From assembly GCA_035605155.1 (NCBI GenBank), contig DATNHC010000176.1:1-24859 (forward strand): a DNA stretch of 24,859 bases, given 5' to 3'. The position numbers were made by a program, and so were the translations under genes. The stretch comes from VRUE01 sp035605155. Its GTDB lineage: Bacteria > Actinomycetota > Thermoleophilia > Solirubrobacterales > 70-9. How positions within the stretch are numbered: position 1 is the stretch's first letter; each line of letters opens with the position of its first letter. Below are positions 8,004-16,993 of the stretch, piece after piece. The notes beneath the pieces were generated by a model that worked only from the letters and a program-made list of their open reading frames with translations, was not told the origin of the DNA and searched no databases.

Positions 8004-8038
8004 ACCCGGGCCGCTCCGGGTTTGGTTGACTTTTTTTT
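8003..8038 (+). terminator. Intrinsic terminator after the RTX gene
   Basis: AACCCGG (8003-8009) and CCGGGTT (8016-8022) form a 7-base stem with a 6-base loop. A run of eight T at 8031-8038 follows a few bases later. The stem begins at the stop codon and separates the RTX gene from the large two-gene unit. Confidence 0.65.
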
Positions 8039-8064
8039 GTGCATCCGAGAGCCTGCGCGAGCCG

Positions 8065-11000
8065 ATGCCCTCTACCCCTGACTTTCTACTCGTAAGAGGT
8101 GCGGATCACCTCATCCTCGGCATCGGCTGGTCGGGCTTTGTGCTTGACAACAGTGGGGAGGGGCCGCGACTGACCGCGACGGGCGCTGGCGACCCCACCG
8201 TCACCCTCTTCTTCCCGCCGCAATCGATTGCCGAGGAGAAGTACCGCACAGCAGACGACTCGGCGTTGCGGGCGGCGCGCTTGGCGGGCCCCAGCCAGGT
8301 CGCCTTCATATTGCCGGCAGGCACCGAGATCCCGCTGCATGTCGAGGGCGTGCTCGAAGCGCTGGACATGGCGGAAGTCATCCCCACCGGCGAAGACATG
8401 CCGACGGCGATCGAGCTGCCCTGGCGCCTGCCCATCACGCCCTTGGCGCCCTCCGGCGCGGGGGTCGTGGCCGACCACGAAGCGAGGCCGGTCACCTCCG
8501 AGAGTGGCACCACTGGGCTGTGGCACACGCGCCTCAGCGCATGGGACAGCGGCGAGGCCGACGCCGGCCTCGTGCTGCTGCCGCTCGCGCCGAACCCGGA
8601 CGACGAGATGCTCGACCTCCAACCGCTCTCCGGCGATCACCGCCAGATCATCTTCGCGATCGCCGACTCGGCCGATCCCTCGACCCTCGCCAAGGCCAGC
8701 CGCCTCGAGCTGAGCGCGTTGGGCGGCTCGCTCTCGTCCCGGCTGCAGACGCCCTCCTTCGCCTGGGATCACGACACGATGCTTGGCCGCGACCAAAAGG
8801 TGGGGATCACGTTGCGCGGCATCTGCTTCCCCACCAACCACGAATGGGTTTACACCGAGACGGCGGAGCGCCGCTTCGGCCCCGGCGAGGCCTCGACCGG
8901 CGCCGGCATTCACCGCGAGGTGACGCTGAGCATCACCAAACCAATCGTCTCCACTGCCGACGGCGACCCTGCCACGGTGCGCAGGTTCCCCTTCCGCGAG
9001 GTCGAGATCATGCAGCGCAGCTTCAGTGAGATCGACCCGGCGCAATTCGTCGACATCTACCGCACCCCGCGACCCCCCGACGACCTCAGCGCCGAACGCG
9101 ACGCGGCGCTGAGCCGCATGGAAGAACTCGACCCGCTCTTCCGTGAAGGCTTCGACCTACTGCCCAAGGAACTCCCGGCCTACATAGATGCGGTGAGGGT
9201 GAGCAGCGGGCTGGCCGAAGCCGAAGAACAGGCGGGCAGGAGTGCCGCGGGCATGGAAGCTCTTCGCACCAAAAAGTATGAAGAAATCAATGCTCTGCGC
9301 AGCTCGATCCCGGTCGACCCCCCTCCACCCCCGCCCGACTTCAGCGGCGAAGGCTCGCCGCCCGAACCGCCACCGGCGCAGAACGAACACGAAGACATCG
9401 ACCTGGCGATCCGTGGCCTGGAACTGGAAATCAACAGGGACCTGAACGACGAAGCAATCAGGCAGGTACGCGAAAACGAAGCCAGATGGCAGGAGACACT
9501 GGCCAGGATCCAGGCCGACGTCGTCAATGACTTCAACCGGAAGAGCACCTTCGAGGGCTATGTCGCAAGCCTTGGGACCCCAGAAGCGGAAGAGTATGGC
9601 GTGCTGAGCGTCAAAGCCGAGAAGCTGCACCAGCGGATCCAGCAGATAACCGAAGCGCAGAAAGTCCCCATACCCGCCTACTGGATGCCACTCGCCGGCG
9701 GGCAGCCGATGCGCTTCCCGCTGCGCCTTGCCGGCGACGCCGACGACGCGTTCGAATCCATGCCGCTGGTCCTCGTGCGCGACGAAGAGCTGCCGGAAAA
9801 GGACCACTTCGACCCGCTGTCGCTGGTCAGCGACCCCGAGGTCAAGGAAAAAGTGCGGGCGCTGTGGGAAAGCGTGACCGACAACGGCACGCTCTCGCTG
9901 CCCGGCACCCGTATCGACCTGATCCGCAGCGGCGAGGAGTCGCCGCCGCCGGGTGACGTACACGAGGTGCACGAGCTGCGCATGGTCGGCGTCTCCGTCG
10001 AGGGCGGCTACCGCCCCCAGCTCGACGACTTCACCGTCGAGCTGCCGGCGCTGCGCCAGCTCCTGCCAGAGCGGCCGAGCCGGGTGAAGCTGCGATACGC
10101 CGAGACGTTCCTCGAGGGATCGGGCATCCCGGAGATCCCGCTCGAGATCGCCGAGCAGCTCGACGTCGACTTCAGGCAGTCTGCCGACCGCTCGGGCGGG
10201 CTCGTCTCGCCAAAGTTCATCGCCGACGGCATCTCGCGCAAGCTCGGGCCGGTCGCGGCCGGTGCGCTGCCGCCAGCGATGGCCGGCCTGCCTGAGGGGC
10301 AGCTGCCGCACTTCGACCCGAAGGCGATCTTCGCCGAGGCGACGCTGCTCGGCCTGCCGCTCTCCTCGCTGATCAAGCTCCCCGCCGACCCAATGGGCGC
10401 CGGCGCCAAAGCGCTGCCGCTGCCGCCCGAGATCGTGCAGCTGGTCGAGGGCGGCATCCCCAGCGGGGTGACGATGAGCTGGAAGCTCGATCTCGAGAAG
10501 CACGGGCCTTTCGTGCCCACCGGCGCCACCAAGCTCGAGCTCTCGGTGAAACGCAGCCAAGCCGAGGAAGAGACAAAAGGCAAGGTGAACGACTTCCAGC
10601 TCGTGCTCCCGCCCGGCGAGGGGGATCACCTGCTGACGCTCAGCTTCAAGTCGCTGACATTCATCCAGAGCAAAGGGAGGGCGCCCGACCTCAAAGTCGA
10701 GGGGATGAGCGTCGAGTTCGGCGGCGCGCTCGAGCTGCTGCAGGAGCTGGCCGCCGAACTGAAGAAGGTCATCGAGCTGCCCGAGGCCACCCGGGTGGAC
10801 GTCACGCCGAGCGGGCTCGAAGCCAGCTACGCGATCAGCGCGCCGCGCGTCCCGGCGGGAGCGTTCCTGCTCACCAACGTGGCGATGCGCACCGGGGTCG
10901 TGGTCCCCTTCGACGGCAAGCCGGTGACGGTCTCGCTCGCCTTCGCCACCCGCGAGAACCCGTTCAACGTGAACGTGCTGACCTTCGGCGGCGGTGGATA

Positions 11001-11457
11001 CATCGACCTGACGATCGGGCCGCAGGGGCTGATGCGTCTCGAGGCCGCGATCGAGTTCGGTGCTCACATGGAGGTCGACTTCATCGTCGCCCGGGGCGAG
11101 GTGCACGCGATGGGCGGCGTGCGCTTCACCCAGAGCGGCGACTCCTTTCAGATCGACGGCTTCATCGACATCGGCGGCAGCGTCGAAGTGCTGGGACTGG
11201 TGTCGGTCGCGATCAGCCTGCTGATCGAACTCAGCTACAAGAACGGCAACCGGCTCGAGGGCAGCGCCACGCTCGTCCTCGAGCTCGACCTGACGCTGTT
11301 CTCGGAATCGGTTGAAATCAGCAGCGGCACGTGGACCCTGGCCGGCAGCGAACGGGCGTCCGGCGACCGCGAGCTGGGCGGTGGCGAACCGGACTCCGAG
11401 CAACGCGATCCACTCGAGGACTGGAAGCTCTACCGGGGAGCGTTTGCGACGGCATGA
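8065..11457 (+). CDS. Large protein of unknown function, first of a coupled pair
   Basis: I do not recognise a named domain in this 1130-residue protein. It has no signal peptide or transmembrane helix, so it is probably cytoplasmic or exported by a dedicated route. The N-terminal 340 residues look beta-rich, with TAIELPWRLPITPL (114-127), GLWHTRL (151-157) and a conserved-looking block at 234-271 (LGRDQKVGI, then FPTNHEW, ETAERRF). Residues 342-535 are charged helices, probably coiled coil, split by a proline-rich hinge at 416-440. The C-terminal part (about 976-1089) is Gly-rich alternating beta sequence such as GGGGYIDLTIGPQG. The helical part has different codon use from the rest. The start at 8065 was preferred over an in-frame start at 8026 that lies in the terminator T-run. 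Its stop overlaps the next start (ATGA). Confidence 0.8.
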   Translation: MPSTPDFLLVRGADHLILGIGWSGFVLDNSGEGPRLTATGAGDPTVTLFFPPQSIAEEKYRTADDSALRAARLAGPSQVAFILPAGTEIPLHVEGVLEALDMAEVIPTGEDMPTAIELPWRLPITPLAPSGAGVVADHEARPVTSESGTTGLWHTRLSAWDSGEADAGLVLLPLAPNPDDEMLDLQPLSGDHRQIIFAIADSADPSTLAKASRLELSALGGSLSSRLQTPSFAWDHDTMLGRDQKVGITLRGICFPTNHEWVYTETAERRFGPGEASTGAGIHREVTLSITKPIVSTADGDPATVRRFPFREVEIMQRSFSEIDPAQFVDIYRTPRPPDDLSAERDAALSRMEELDPLFREGFDLLPKELPAYIDAVRVSSGLAEAEEQAGRSAAGMEALRTKKYEEINALRSSIPVDPPPPPPDFSGEGSPPEPPPAQNEHEDIDLAIRGLELEINRDLNDEAIRQVRENEARWQETLARIQADVVNDFNRKSTFEGYVASLGTPEAEEYGVLSVKAEKLHQRIQQITEAQKVPIPAYWMPLAGGQPMRFPLRLAGDADDAFESMPLVLVRDEELPEKDHFDPLSLVSDPEVKEKVRALWESVTDNGTLSLPGTRIDLIRSGEESPPPGDVHEVHELRMVGVSVEGGYRPQLDDFTVELPALRQLLPERPSRVKLRYAETFLEGSGIPEIPLEIAEQLDVDFRQSADRSGGLVSPKFIADGISRKLGPVAAGALPPAMAGLPEGQLPHFDPKAIFAEATLLGLPLSSLIKLPADPMGAGAKALPLPPEIVQLVEGGIPSGVTMSWKLDLEKHGPFVPTGATKLELSVKRSQAEEETKGKVNDFQLVLPPGEGDHLLTLSFKSLTFIQSKGRAPDLKVEGMSVEFGGALELLQELAAELKKVIELPEATRVDVTPSGLEASYAISAPRVPAGAFLLTNVAMRTGVVVPFDGKPVTVSLAFATRENPFNVNVLTFGGGGYIDLTIGPQGLMRLEAAIEFGAHMEVDFIVARGEVHAMGGVRFTQSGDSFQIDGFIDIGGSVEVLGLVSVAISLLIELSYKNGNRLEGSATLVLELDLTLFSESVEISSGTWTLAGSERASGDRELGGGEPDSEQRDPLEDWKLYRGAFATA

Positions 11458-14400
11458 GCGAGCTCCTTTGGATCGCGGTCCCCGGTGGAATCGACGCAAG
11501 CGGCAAGCGGCTCCTGCGGGTGCTGGTCGTGCCCAAGCTCGACGACGGCACGCTGGAGGACTCCGGCATGGCGCAGTGGCCGCCGCCGGGCTTGCTCGAG
11601 AACCCCACGCTCACGGTCGAGTGGCGCGTGGATGAGACTGCACCCCCGACCGAGACGCGGGCGGAGGGCAAAGACGTCAGCTTCAATGCCCAGTCTGGCC
11701 TCTGGCAGCGCTATTTCGAGCCGCGCACCGAGGTGGGCAACGGCGCGCGGACGATCGCCTCACATCCCGTGCCCGCGGTCAGCCCGACCTCCGACCTGGC
11801 GGAGACGATCGAGGCGACATACGCCGAGCCGGCGGCGGCGGCGTTTGCCGCCACCGCGACCGACCTTCCCGAGGGATACGAGAACCAAGTCGTGAACGGG
11901 CTCGCGGCCTGGCGCGCCGAGGACAAATCGCCGCCACCGCCCAGCGATCGCGCCCCCAGCCAACCATCTGAGTTCCACCGCACGATCTCGCTTCTCCGCG
12001 AGCACCCGGCCGCGCTGCGCAACCTGGGCCTGATCTTCGAGCTGCAAGTCGTTCCCCCCGGCGACCCCACCGAGCTAGGCGATAGTGGGCAGCTGCGCGT
12101 GCGCTGGCCCGAGGCCGACACCGGATTGCCGGCGATCGTCTCACCCTGGACGCGCTATGACCGGGGCTTCTTGCCGCACTCGACAAGCGGTCGCATCAGC
12201 GCCGGGATGGTAACCCTGACTCCCGACCCGAGCGTACCGACGGGTGCCGACGACGGTGGCTGGAAGGTGGTCACCTTCGACGTCGAAGGGGGCACTCGCA
12301 AGCTGCGCGACGCGGCGCAGCTGCTGGACGGCATCCCCGACAGATCTGCCGCGGACCCCGGGGCGACGGTGTCATTGCCGGCGATGCGCAGCGCCGGGCT
12401 GCAATTGGTGCGGGTCGGCCGCAAAAAGGACTTCGACGAGCGCAACAAGGCCGCTACCGCAAACGCGAAACCGGGTCACCTCGCGGACCACGTGCTCGAC
12501 GCCGACGACCTCGTCCTCGGCTACCGGATCGACGTCAAACGCGGTGGTGGCGAGTGGCTCTCGCTGCACGAGCGGATCGCCGATTACAACATCGCCGGCG
12601 TCCCGATCGAGCAGGGGCTGCACGAGGAGGGTCACCTGAAGGCCAACGGCGCTGTGCGCGAGGCCGATGACTCGCTGCGAGCCGACGAGGTCGTCGCCCG
12701 CTGGGATGGCTGGAGTCTGGCGCTGAATCGCCCGCGCTTCGCCGCGTTGCCGGGCGTGGCGGGCCCGGAACGAACCGACGGGGGGTCGAAGTTCTGGTTC
12801 GAGTTCGTCCCCAAGCCCGAATCGCTGCCGGCGCTGCGCTTCGGCGCCCAGTACTCGGTCCGCGCCCGCGTCGTCGACATGGCGGGCGGCGGGCTGGAGC
12901 GCCACGATCCCGACGCCGACCGCTGCGCGATCGCGGAAATCTCCTACGGCCGCTACCAACCGGTTTCAGCTCCCGGCTTGCACCTGCCAGCGGGGGAGGA
13001 GCCCGAGAACCTCGGCCCCGCCGAGGCGGTCGACCGCGTCGTAGTGCGCAGCGGCCCGGACGTTGGCTGCGAGGCGTTCGACGCCGCCAACCCCGGCTAC
13101 ACCACGCGCGCGAGGCGCGAGCTGCGTCGTCCACGCGGGGCGCTCGATCTCGCCGAGCAGCACCGGATGCTCGATCGCGACGACGACGAGCAGACCTTCG
13201 CCTGGGTGCAGCGTGCGCTTGCCGCGGCAGACCCGGCGCTGGAAGCTGCTCCTCCCGACGAAGGGCCCCTGCCCGACCCTGCCGCGGGCGGCGTGCGCGC
13301 CGCCCCGCTGCCCGCTCCCAATGCTCCGAAAGCGGATTTCCCGCGGCGGGAAGACTGGCCACGGTGGCCACAAGACGAGGGCCCAAAGACCCTGGAGCTG
13401 CGCGACCGCAAGCCCGGCGAGGCGCCGCTGCAGTGGGAGAGCGGAACGCTCGTGGTGCGGCTGGCACCGGCAGAGCAGCTGACGCTCGAGCTGTCCTCGG
13501 CGCTGACCGAGGACTTCATCGACCACTTCGCCCTCAGCAACGAAGCGTCCGAGCAGGCGACCAAAGGGGGGCGCAATCCCCTGATCACCCCATGGCAGCC
13601 GGTCACCCTCGTGCACGCGGTGCGTCGCCCGTTGCGCGAACCCAGACAGGACACCGTGCTGCAAGCGCGCGAATCCGAGCCGGGCCAGACCTTCGCGATC
13701 CTCGATCCCGACCGACCCCTTCTCGGCCCGGACGCGATCGACACCAACAGCACGGCGCGGCTCGAGATCACCGGTAGCTGGAGGGAGCGCCGCGATGAGG
13801 AGATCCACGACGTCATCAACGCGAGCGTCCAATCGATCGACGTCAGCCCGGGCGACGCGGTCCCCAAGGACGAGCTGCGCCACGAGCTCGGCGACACCCG
13901 CCACCGCGAGGTCACCTACGGGCTCTCGGCTCACACTCGCTTTCGCCAGTACTTCAAGGCCGACGAGGATGGGGAGGCGTTCGTCGCACGAGCACTGCTC
14001 AACACCACGGTCACAATTCCCAACACCGCCCTGCCCAGCCCTCCGCAGGTGCTCGGCGCGCGGCCGGCGTTCACCTGGAGGGAGACGCGTGAGGACGGAC
14101 CGGGGACCACGACGCTGCGCCGTCAGCGGCTCGGCGGCGGCCTGCGCGTCGAGCTCGCCCGGCCCTGGTACGAGACCGGCGACGGCGAGCGATTGGCGGT
14201 GCTGCTCTGGGACAGCCTCGACCCGGCAGCCGCCGTCGGAGCGCCGGATCCCACACGACAGCCCTACCTCACCCAGGCCGGGCGCGACCCGATTTGGGAA
14301 ACGCCCGACCCCGAACGCTGGCCGGGCGCGAGCATGCTCAGCGGGATGAGCGGCGCGGTCGGCAACCCGGCGCTCGTCGAGAACGCCGGCGAGGTGCTGG

Positions 14401-14966
14401 CAGTGCCCTACGAGCCCTGGTTCCACAAAGGGCGCTGGTACGCGGATGTCGCGCTGCCCGGCCTGGCGGCCCAGTCCTACTGCTCGTTCGTGCGGCTCGC
14501 GCTGGCCCGCTACCAACCGCAGAGCATCGCCGGCCACGAGCTGTCGACGGTCGTGCGAACCGAGATGGTGCAGCTGCTGCCCGAGCGCACCCTGACCGTG
14601 CGGCGCGAGGGCAACACGCTGTTCATCAACCTGGAGGGCCCTGCACCCACGGGGCCGACCGTCAACCGCGTCGTCGCCGCGCTCGAAGAATGCCTGGCGC
14701 CGGCCGGAACGGACGCCGGCACGATCGACCTCGCCACGCTCGGCGCAGAAGCCACGGACGTACCTTCATGGACCCCCTTGCCCGGCGGGGCTCTCCCAAC
14801 CATCGTCAACGGCCCCGCCGCCCAACTCGAGATCCCACCCGAGGCAGGACCGTTGCGCGTGCGGGTGCGCGAGATCGAGCTCTTGGAAACAGAGCCGGAA
14901 ACCTCAACACCCGCCGAGCTCGCCGAGCGTGTCACCTTCACCGACGTCGTCGAGCTCCCCGAGTGA
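11454..14966 (+). CDS. Large beta-rich protein of unknown function, second of a coupled pair
   Basis: This 1170-residue protein begins at the ATG of an ATGA overlap with the preceding gene, so the two are translationally coupled and probably made in fixed ratio. It has no signal peptide, transmembrane segment or enzyme motif that I can name. Readable landmarks are GYRIDVKRGGGEWLSL (356-371), WDGWSLALNRPRFA (417-430), and LPALRFGAQYSVRARVVDMA (457-476), which resembles a strand pair of an Ig/fibronectin-like module. Further on are LGDTRHREVTYGLSAHTRFR (about 813-832) and ARPWYETGDGERLAVLLW (902-919). A Pro/Ala-rich linker lies near 600-640. These blocks give an impression of large unannotated proteins in other actinobacteria, but I cannot confirm that. 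Structural or surface roles are guesses. It converges on the cyclase gene with a 6-base gap. Confidence 0.8.
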   Translation: MSELLWIAVPGGIDASGKRLLRVLVVPKLDDGTLEDSGMAQWPPPGLLENPTLTVEWRVDETAPPTETRAEGKDVSFNAQSGLWQRYFEPRTEVGNGARTIASHPVPAVSPTSDLAETIEATYAEPAAAAFAATATDLPEGYENQVVNGLAAWRAEDKSPPPPSDRAPSQPSEFHRTISLLREHPAALRNLGLIFELQVVPPGDPTELGDSGQLRVRWPEADTGLPAIVSPWTRYDRGFLPHSTSGRISAGMVTLTPDPSVPTGADDGGWKVVTFDVEGGTRKLRDAAQLLDGIPDRSAADPGATVSLPAMRSAGLQLVRVGRKKDFDERNKAATANAKPGHLADHVLDADDLVLGYRIDVKRGGGEWLSLHERIADYNIAGVPIEQGLHEEGHLKANGAVREADDSLRADEVVARWDGWSLALNRPRFAALPGVAGPERTDGGSKFWFEFVPKPESLPALRFGAQYSVRARVVDMAGGGLERHDPDADRCAIAEISYGRYQPVSAPGLHLPAGEEPENLGPAEAVDRVVVRSGPDVGCEAFDAANPGYTTRARRELRRPRGALDLAEQHRMLDRDDDEQTFAWVQRALAAADPALEAAPPDEGPLPDPAAGGVRAAPLPAPNAPKADFPRREDWPRWPQDEGPKTLELRDRKPGEAPLQWESGTLVVRLAPAEQLTLELSSALTEDFIDHFALSNEASEQATKGGRNPLITPWQPVTLVHAVRRPLREPRQDTVLQARESEPGQTFAILDPDRPLLGPDAIDTNSTARLEITGSWRERRDEEIHDVINASVQSIDVSPGDAVPKDELRHELGDTRHREVTYGLSAHTRFRQYFKADEDGEAFVARALLNTTVTIPNTALPSPPQVLGARPAFTWRETREDGPGTTTLRRQRLGGGLRVELARPWYETGDGERLAVLLWDSLDPAAAVGAPDPTRQPYLTQAGRDPIWETPDPERWPGASMLSGMSGAVGNPALVENAGEVLAVPYEPWFHKGRWYADVALPGLAAQSYCSFVRLALARYQPQSIAGHELSTVVRTEMVQLLPERTLTVRREGNTLFINLEGPAPTGPTVNRVVAALEECLAPAGTDAGTIDLATLGAEATDVPSWTPLPGGALPTIVNGPAAQLEIPPEAGPLRVRVREIELLETEPETSTPAELAERVTFTDVVELPE

Positions 14967-14972
14967 CCGGGG

Positions 14973-16313
14973 TTAGCTTCCGGCGCCGCCCGCGACCGCG
15001 AAGAGACGCCACTGGTCCGGGGCGCCCTTGAGACGATGACTGCCCCGCTCCTCGAACTCGATGCCGGAGCCGACGACGAGCTCGCGCACGGTGCTGGAGA
15101 CCAGCACCTCGCCCGGCGCGGCCAGCGCTCCGACCCGGGCGCCGATGTGGACCGCCATGCCGCCGACGTCCTCGCCGATCGCTTCGACCTCGCCGCTGTG
15201 GATGCCGGACCTGATCTCCATCCCACTCCGACCCAGCTCATCGTGAATCGCCGTAGCACAGCGGATCGCCCGTCCGGGCCCGTCGAACGTGGCAAGGACG
15301 CCGTCTCCCAGCGTCTTCACCTCGCGGCCGCGGTGCAGCGCGAGCTCGCGTCGCACGGTGGTGTCATGACGCTCGAGCAGATCGCGCCAGCGCTGGTCCC
15401 CGAGCCGTGCCGCGGTCTCAGTCGAGCCGACGATGTCGGTGAAGAGGATCGTCGCCAGCGACCGTTCGATCCCGTGTGCGCCGCGGCTGCCGACGAGGAA
15501 CTCCTCGACCTCGTCGAGCAGCGCGTCCTGGTCGCCGACCGTGGGCAGGTGGTCGGCGCCGCTCAGCTCGACGTAGCGAGCGCCGGGGATGCGATCGGCG
15601 AGATAGCGCGCCTGACGAACCGGAACCAGGCGATCGTCACGCCGGTGCAGGACGAGCGTCGGCACCCCGATCGCCGGCAGGGTCGCGCGAACGTCGATCT
15701 CGCGGTAGAGGTTCATCAGGTCGATCGCTCCCGCGGGGCTCGTGCCCTGGCGCAGCAGCCGCGCCCACCAGCGTTCGAACTCGGGGTTGCCCTTGCCGCT
15801 GGGCGCCCAGAGGTCGACGCCGACCGGCCCGCCCCATTCGCGGCGCACCTGCTCGCTCCACGCGTCGAAGCGCTCCTCGCCGACGCCCTGCGGGAAGTCG
15901 GGCGCCTTGACCAACCGGGCGAAGGTCCCGTAGAGGACGAGGGAGGAGACGCGCTCGGGATGGGTGGCGGCAAACAGCGCCGACATCGGCCCTCCCTCGG
16001 AGACGCCGAAGATCGCTGCCCGCTCGCTGCCGGTGGCGTCCATCACCGCGCCGAGGTCGTCCATCGACTCTTCGAGCGTCGGCGGCCGGCCAAGACGATC
16101 CGAGAGCCCCTGGCCGCGCTTGTCGAAGACGATCAGACGCGAGAACGAGGCAAGCCGCCGCAGCAGGCGGGCGATCGCCGGCTCTTCCCAGATCAGCTCG
16201 ACGTGGGAGACGAACCCCGGCACGAACACGAGATCGAGCGGCCCCTCGCCGTGCACCTGGAAGGCGATGCTGACACCGTCCGCTGACTGCGCGTATCGCG
16301 TCGAGGGTTCCAT
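14973..16313 (-). CDS. Alpha/beta hydrolase fused to class III adenylate/guanylate cyclase
   Basis: This 446-residue fusion has two domains. Residues 1-275 are an alpha/beta hydrolase with nucleophile S105 in FGVSEGG, an acid in HRRDDRLVP (D226/D227) and H255 in GADHLP. Residues 285-440 are a class III cyclase catalytic domain with metal-binding D293 (FTDIVGS) and D337 (TLGDGVLATF), K333 at the base-recognition position and R393 in HIGARVGAL. The architecture is that of Mycobacterium tuberculosis Rv1900c. The Asn normally paired with the transition-state Arg is replaced by His (H389). The expected product is a cyclic nucleotide made in the cytoplasm, perhaps controlled by ligand binding to the hydrolase domain. 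The ATG at 16313 was chosen because homology begins there and GAGGCGG precedes it. The nitroreductase gene lies 46 bases upstream on the same strand. Confidence 0.9.
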   Translation of the reverse strand: MEPSTRYAQSADGVSIAFQVHGEGPLDLVFVPGFVSHVELIWEEPAIARLLRRLASFSRLIVFDKRGQGLSDRLGRPPTLEESMDDLGAVMDATGSERAAIFGVSEGGPMSALFAATHPERVSSLVLYGTFARLVKAPDFPQGVGEERFDAWSEQVRREWGGPVGVDLWAPSGKGNPEFERWWARLLRQGTSPAGAIDLMNLYREIDVRATLPAIGVPTLVLHRRDDRLVPVRQARYLADRIPGARYVELSGADHLPTVGDQDALLDEVEEFLVGSRGAHGIERSLATILFTDIVGSTETAARLGDQRWRDLLERHDTTVRRELALHRGREVKTLGDGVLATFDGPGRAIRCATAIHDELGRSGMEIRSGIHSGEVEAIGEDVGGMAVHIGARVGALAAPGEVLVSSTVRELVVGSGIEFEERGSHRLKGAPDQWRLFAVAGGAGS

Positions 16314-16359
16314 CCGCCTCGACGCGACTGTAGCGCTGGAATCTCCGAGCGGACGCCGT

Positions 16360-16881
16360 TTACGCCACGACGTCGGTGCCACGCGTCGTGAGCTGGACGA
16401 TTGGGATCGTCCGGTTCGCCAGCGCGGCTTCGCGTCGATACGCCGCGTAGGGCGCGAAGACCCGGTCGGCGAGCGTCCAGAGCCTCTTGCGCTCGGCCTC
16501 GTCTTGGACCACCGTGGCCCGCATCGGGATGCCACCGAACGTTACGTCCGGATCGACCCGCAGGTTGTGAAACCAGGCCGGGTCCTCGGGGAGGCCGAGC
16601 TTCGAGGGAACGATCGTGACCCGCTCCCCGTCGTGGAAGTAGATGACGACGTTGCGTCGCAGCGCACCGCTCTTCGCGCCCCGGGTTTCGAGCAGAGCGG
16701 TCGGCATGACCAGGCCCATTCCGAGGCGGCCCCGGGTCGCCCGCATCAGATACGGATCGAGCTTCCAGACGAGGTGGATCGAGAGCCACCGTCCCAGGCG
16801 TGTATTGGCGAACGCGGCGTAGGCGCGACTGAGCAAGCTTGGCGGCCGATGGGGGTCGACGTACTTGAGCCGGGCGGACAT
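16360..16881 (-). CDS. Deazaflavin (F420)-dependent nitroreductase family protein
   Basis: The 173-residue product matches the F420H2-dependent quinone/nitro-reductase family (the Ddn type of mycobacteria). LLETRGAKSGALRRNVVIYF, followed by DGERVTIVPSKLG and PAWFHNLRVDPDVTF, are the family's hallmark blocks. They bind the phosphate tail and deazaflavin ring of F420. Members reduce quinones, nitro compounds or unsaturated lactones using F420H2, often at the membrane. The N-terminal segment is amphipathic (LSIHLVWKLDPYLMRATRG), as in Ddn. The frame runs upstream to 17061 but would overlap the divergent small gene. The ATG at 16881 follows GGAG closely and TATCGT by 10 bases. It implies that the host makes F420. 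Confidence 0.85.
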   Translation of the reverse strand: MSARLKYVDPHRPPSLLSRAYAAFANTRLGRWLSIHLVWKLDPYLMRATRGRLGMGLVMPTALLETRGAKSGALRRNVVIYFHDGERVTIVPSKLGLPEDPAWFHNLRVDPDVTFGGIPMRATVVQDEAERKRLWTLADRVFAPYAAYRREAALANRTIPIVQLTTRGTDVVA

Positions 16882-16980
16882 CTCCAACCGGACGATATTG
16901 ACCAACGAATCAGCGGGCTCTCCAAGGCCCTGAGCGCTGGCCGAATCGCAACTCGGGGGATAGGCTGAGCAAACCCAATC

Positions 16981-16989
16981 AAGGAGGAG
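16981..16989 (+). promoter_or_regulatory. Strong ribosome binding site (AAGGAGGAG)
   Basis: A near-ideal Shine-Dalgarno sequence ends 4 bases before the ATG at 16994. It contrasts with the many apparently leaderless genes here and suggests that this small protein is well translated. Confidence 0.75.
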
Positions 16990-16993
16990 CTCG

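Noticed and set aside
8026..8064. Upstream in-frame start for the first giant protein (adds MTFFCASESLREP)
   Set aside because: This start lies within the terminator's T-run, and the added residues look unlike the protein. The ATG at 8065 is preferred.
9157..11499. Very long antisense open frame (780 codons) opposite the first giant gene
   Set aside because: It is an out-of-frame shadow of GC-rich coding sequence. Its Arg/Gly/Asp/Glu-heavy product has no domain logic, and the plus-strand gene is better supported by its ATGA coupling and sensible composition.
12966..14537. Long antisense open frame (523 codons) opposite the second giant gene
   Set aside because: It shows the same shadow pattern, with no ribosome binding site and an improbable composition.
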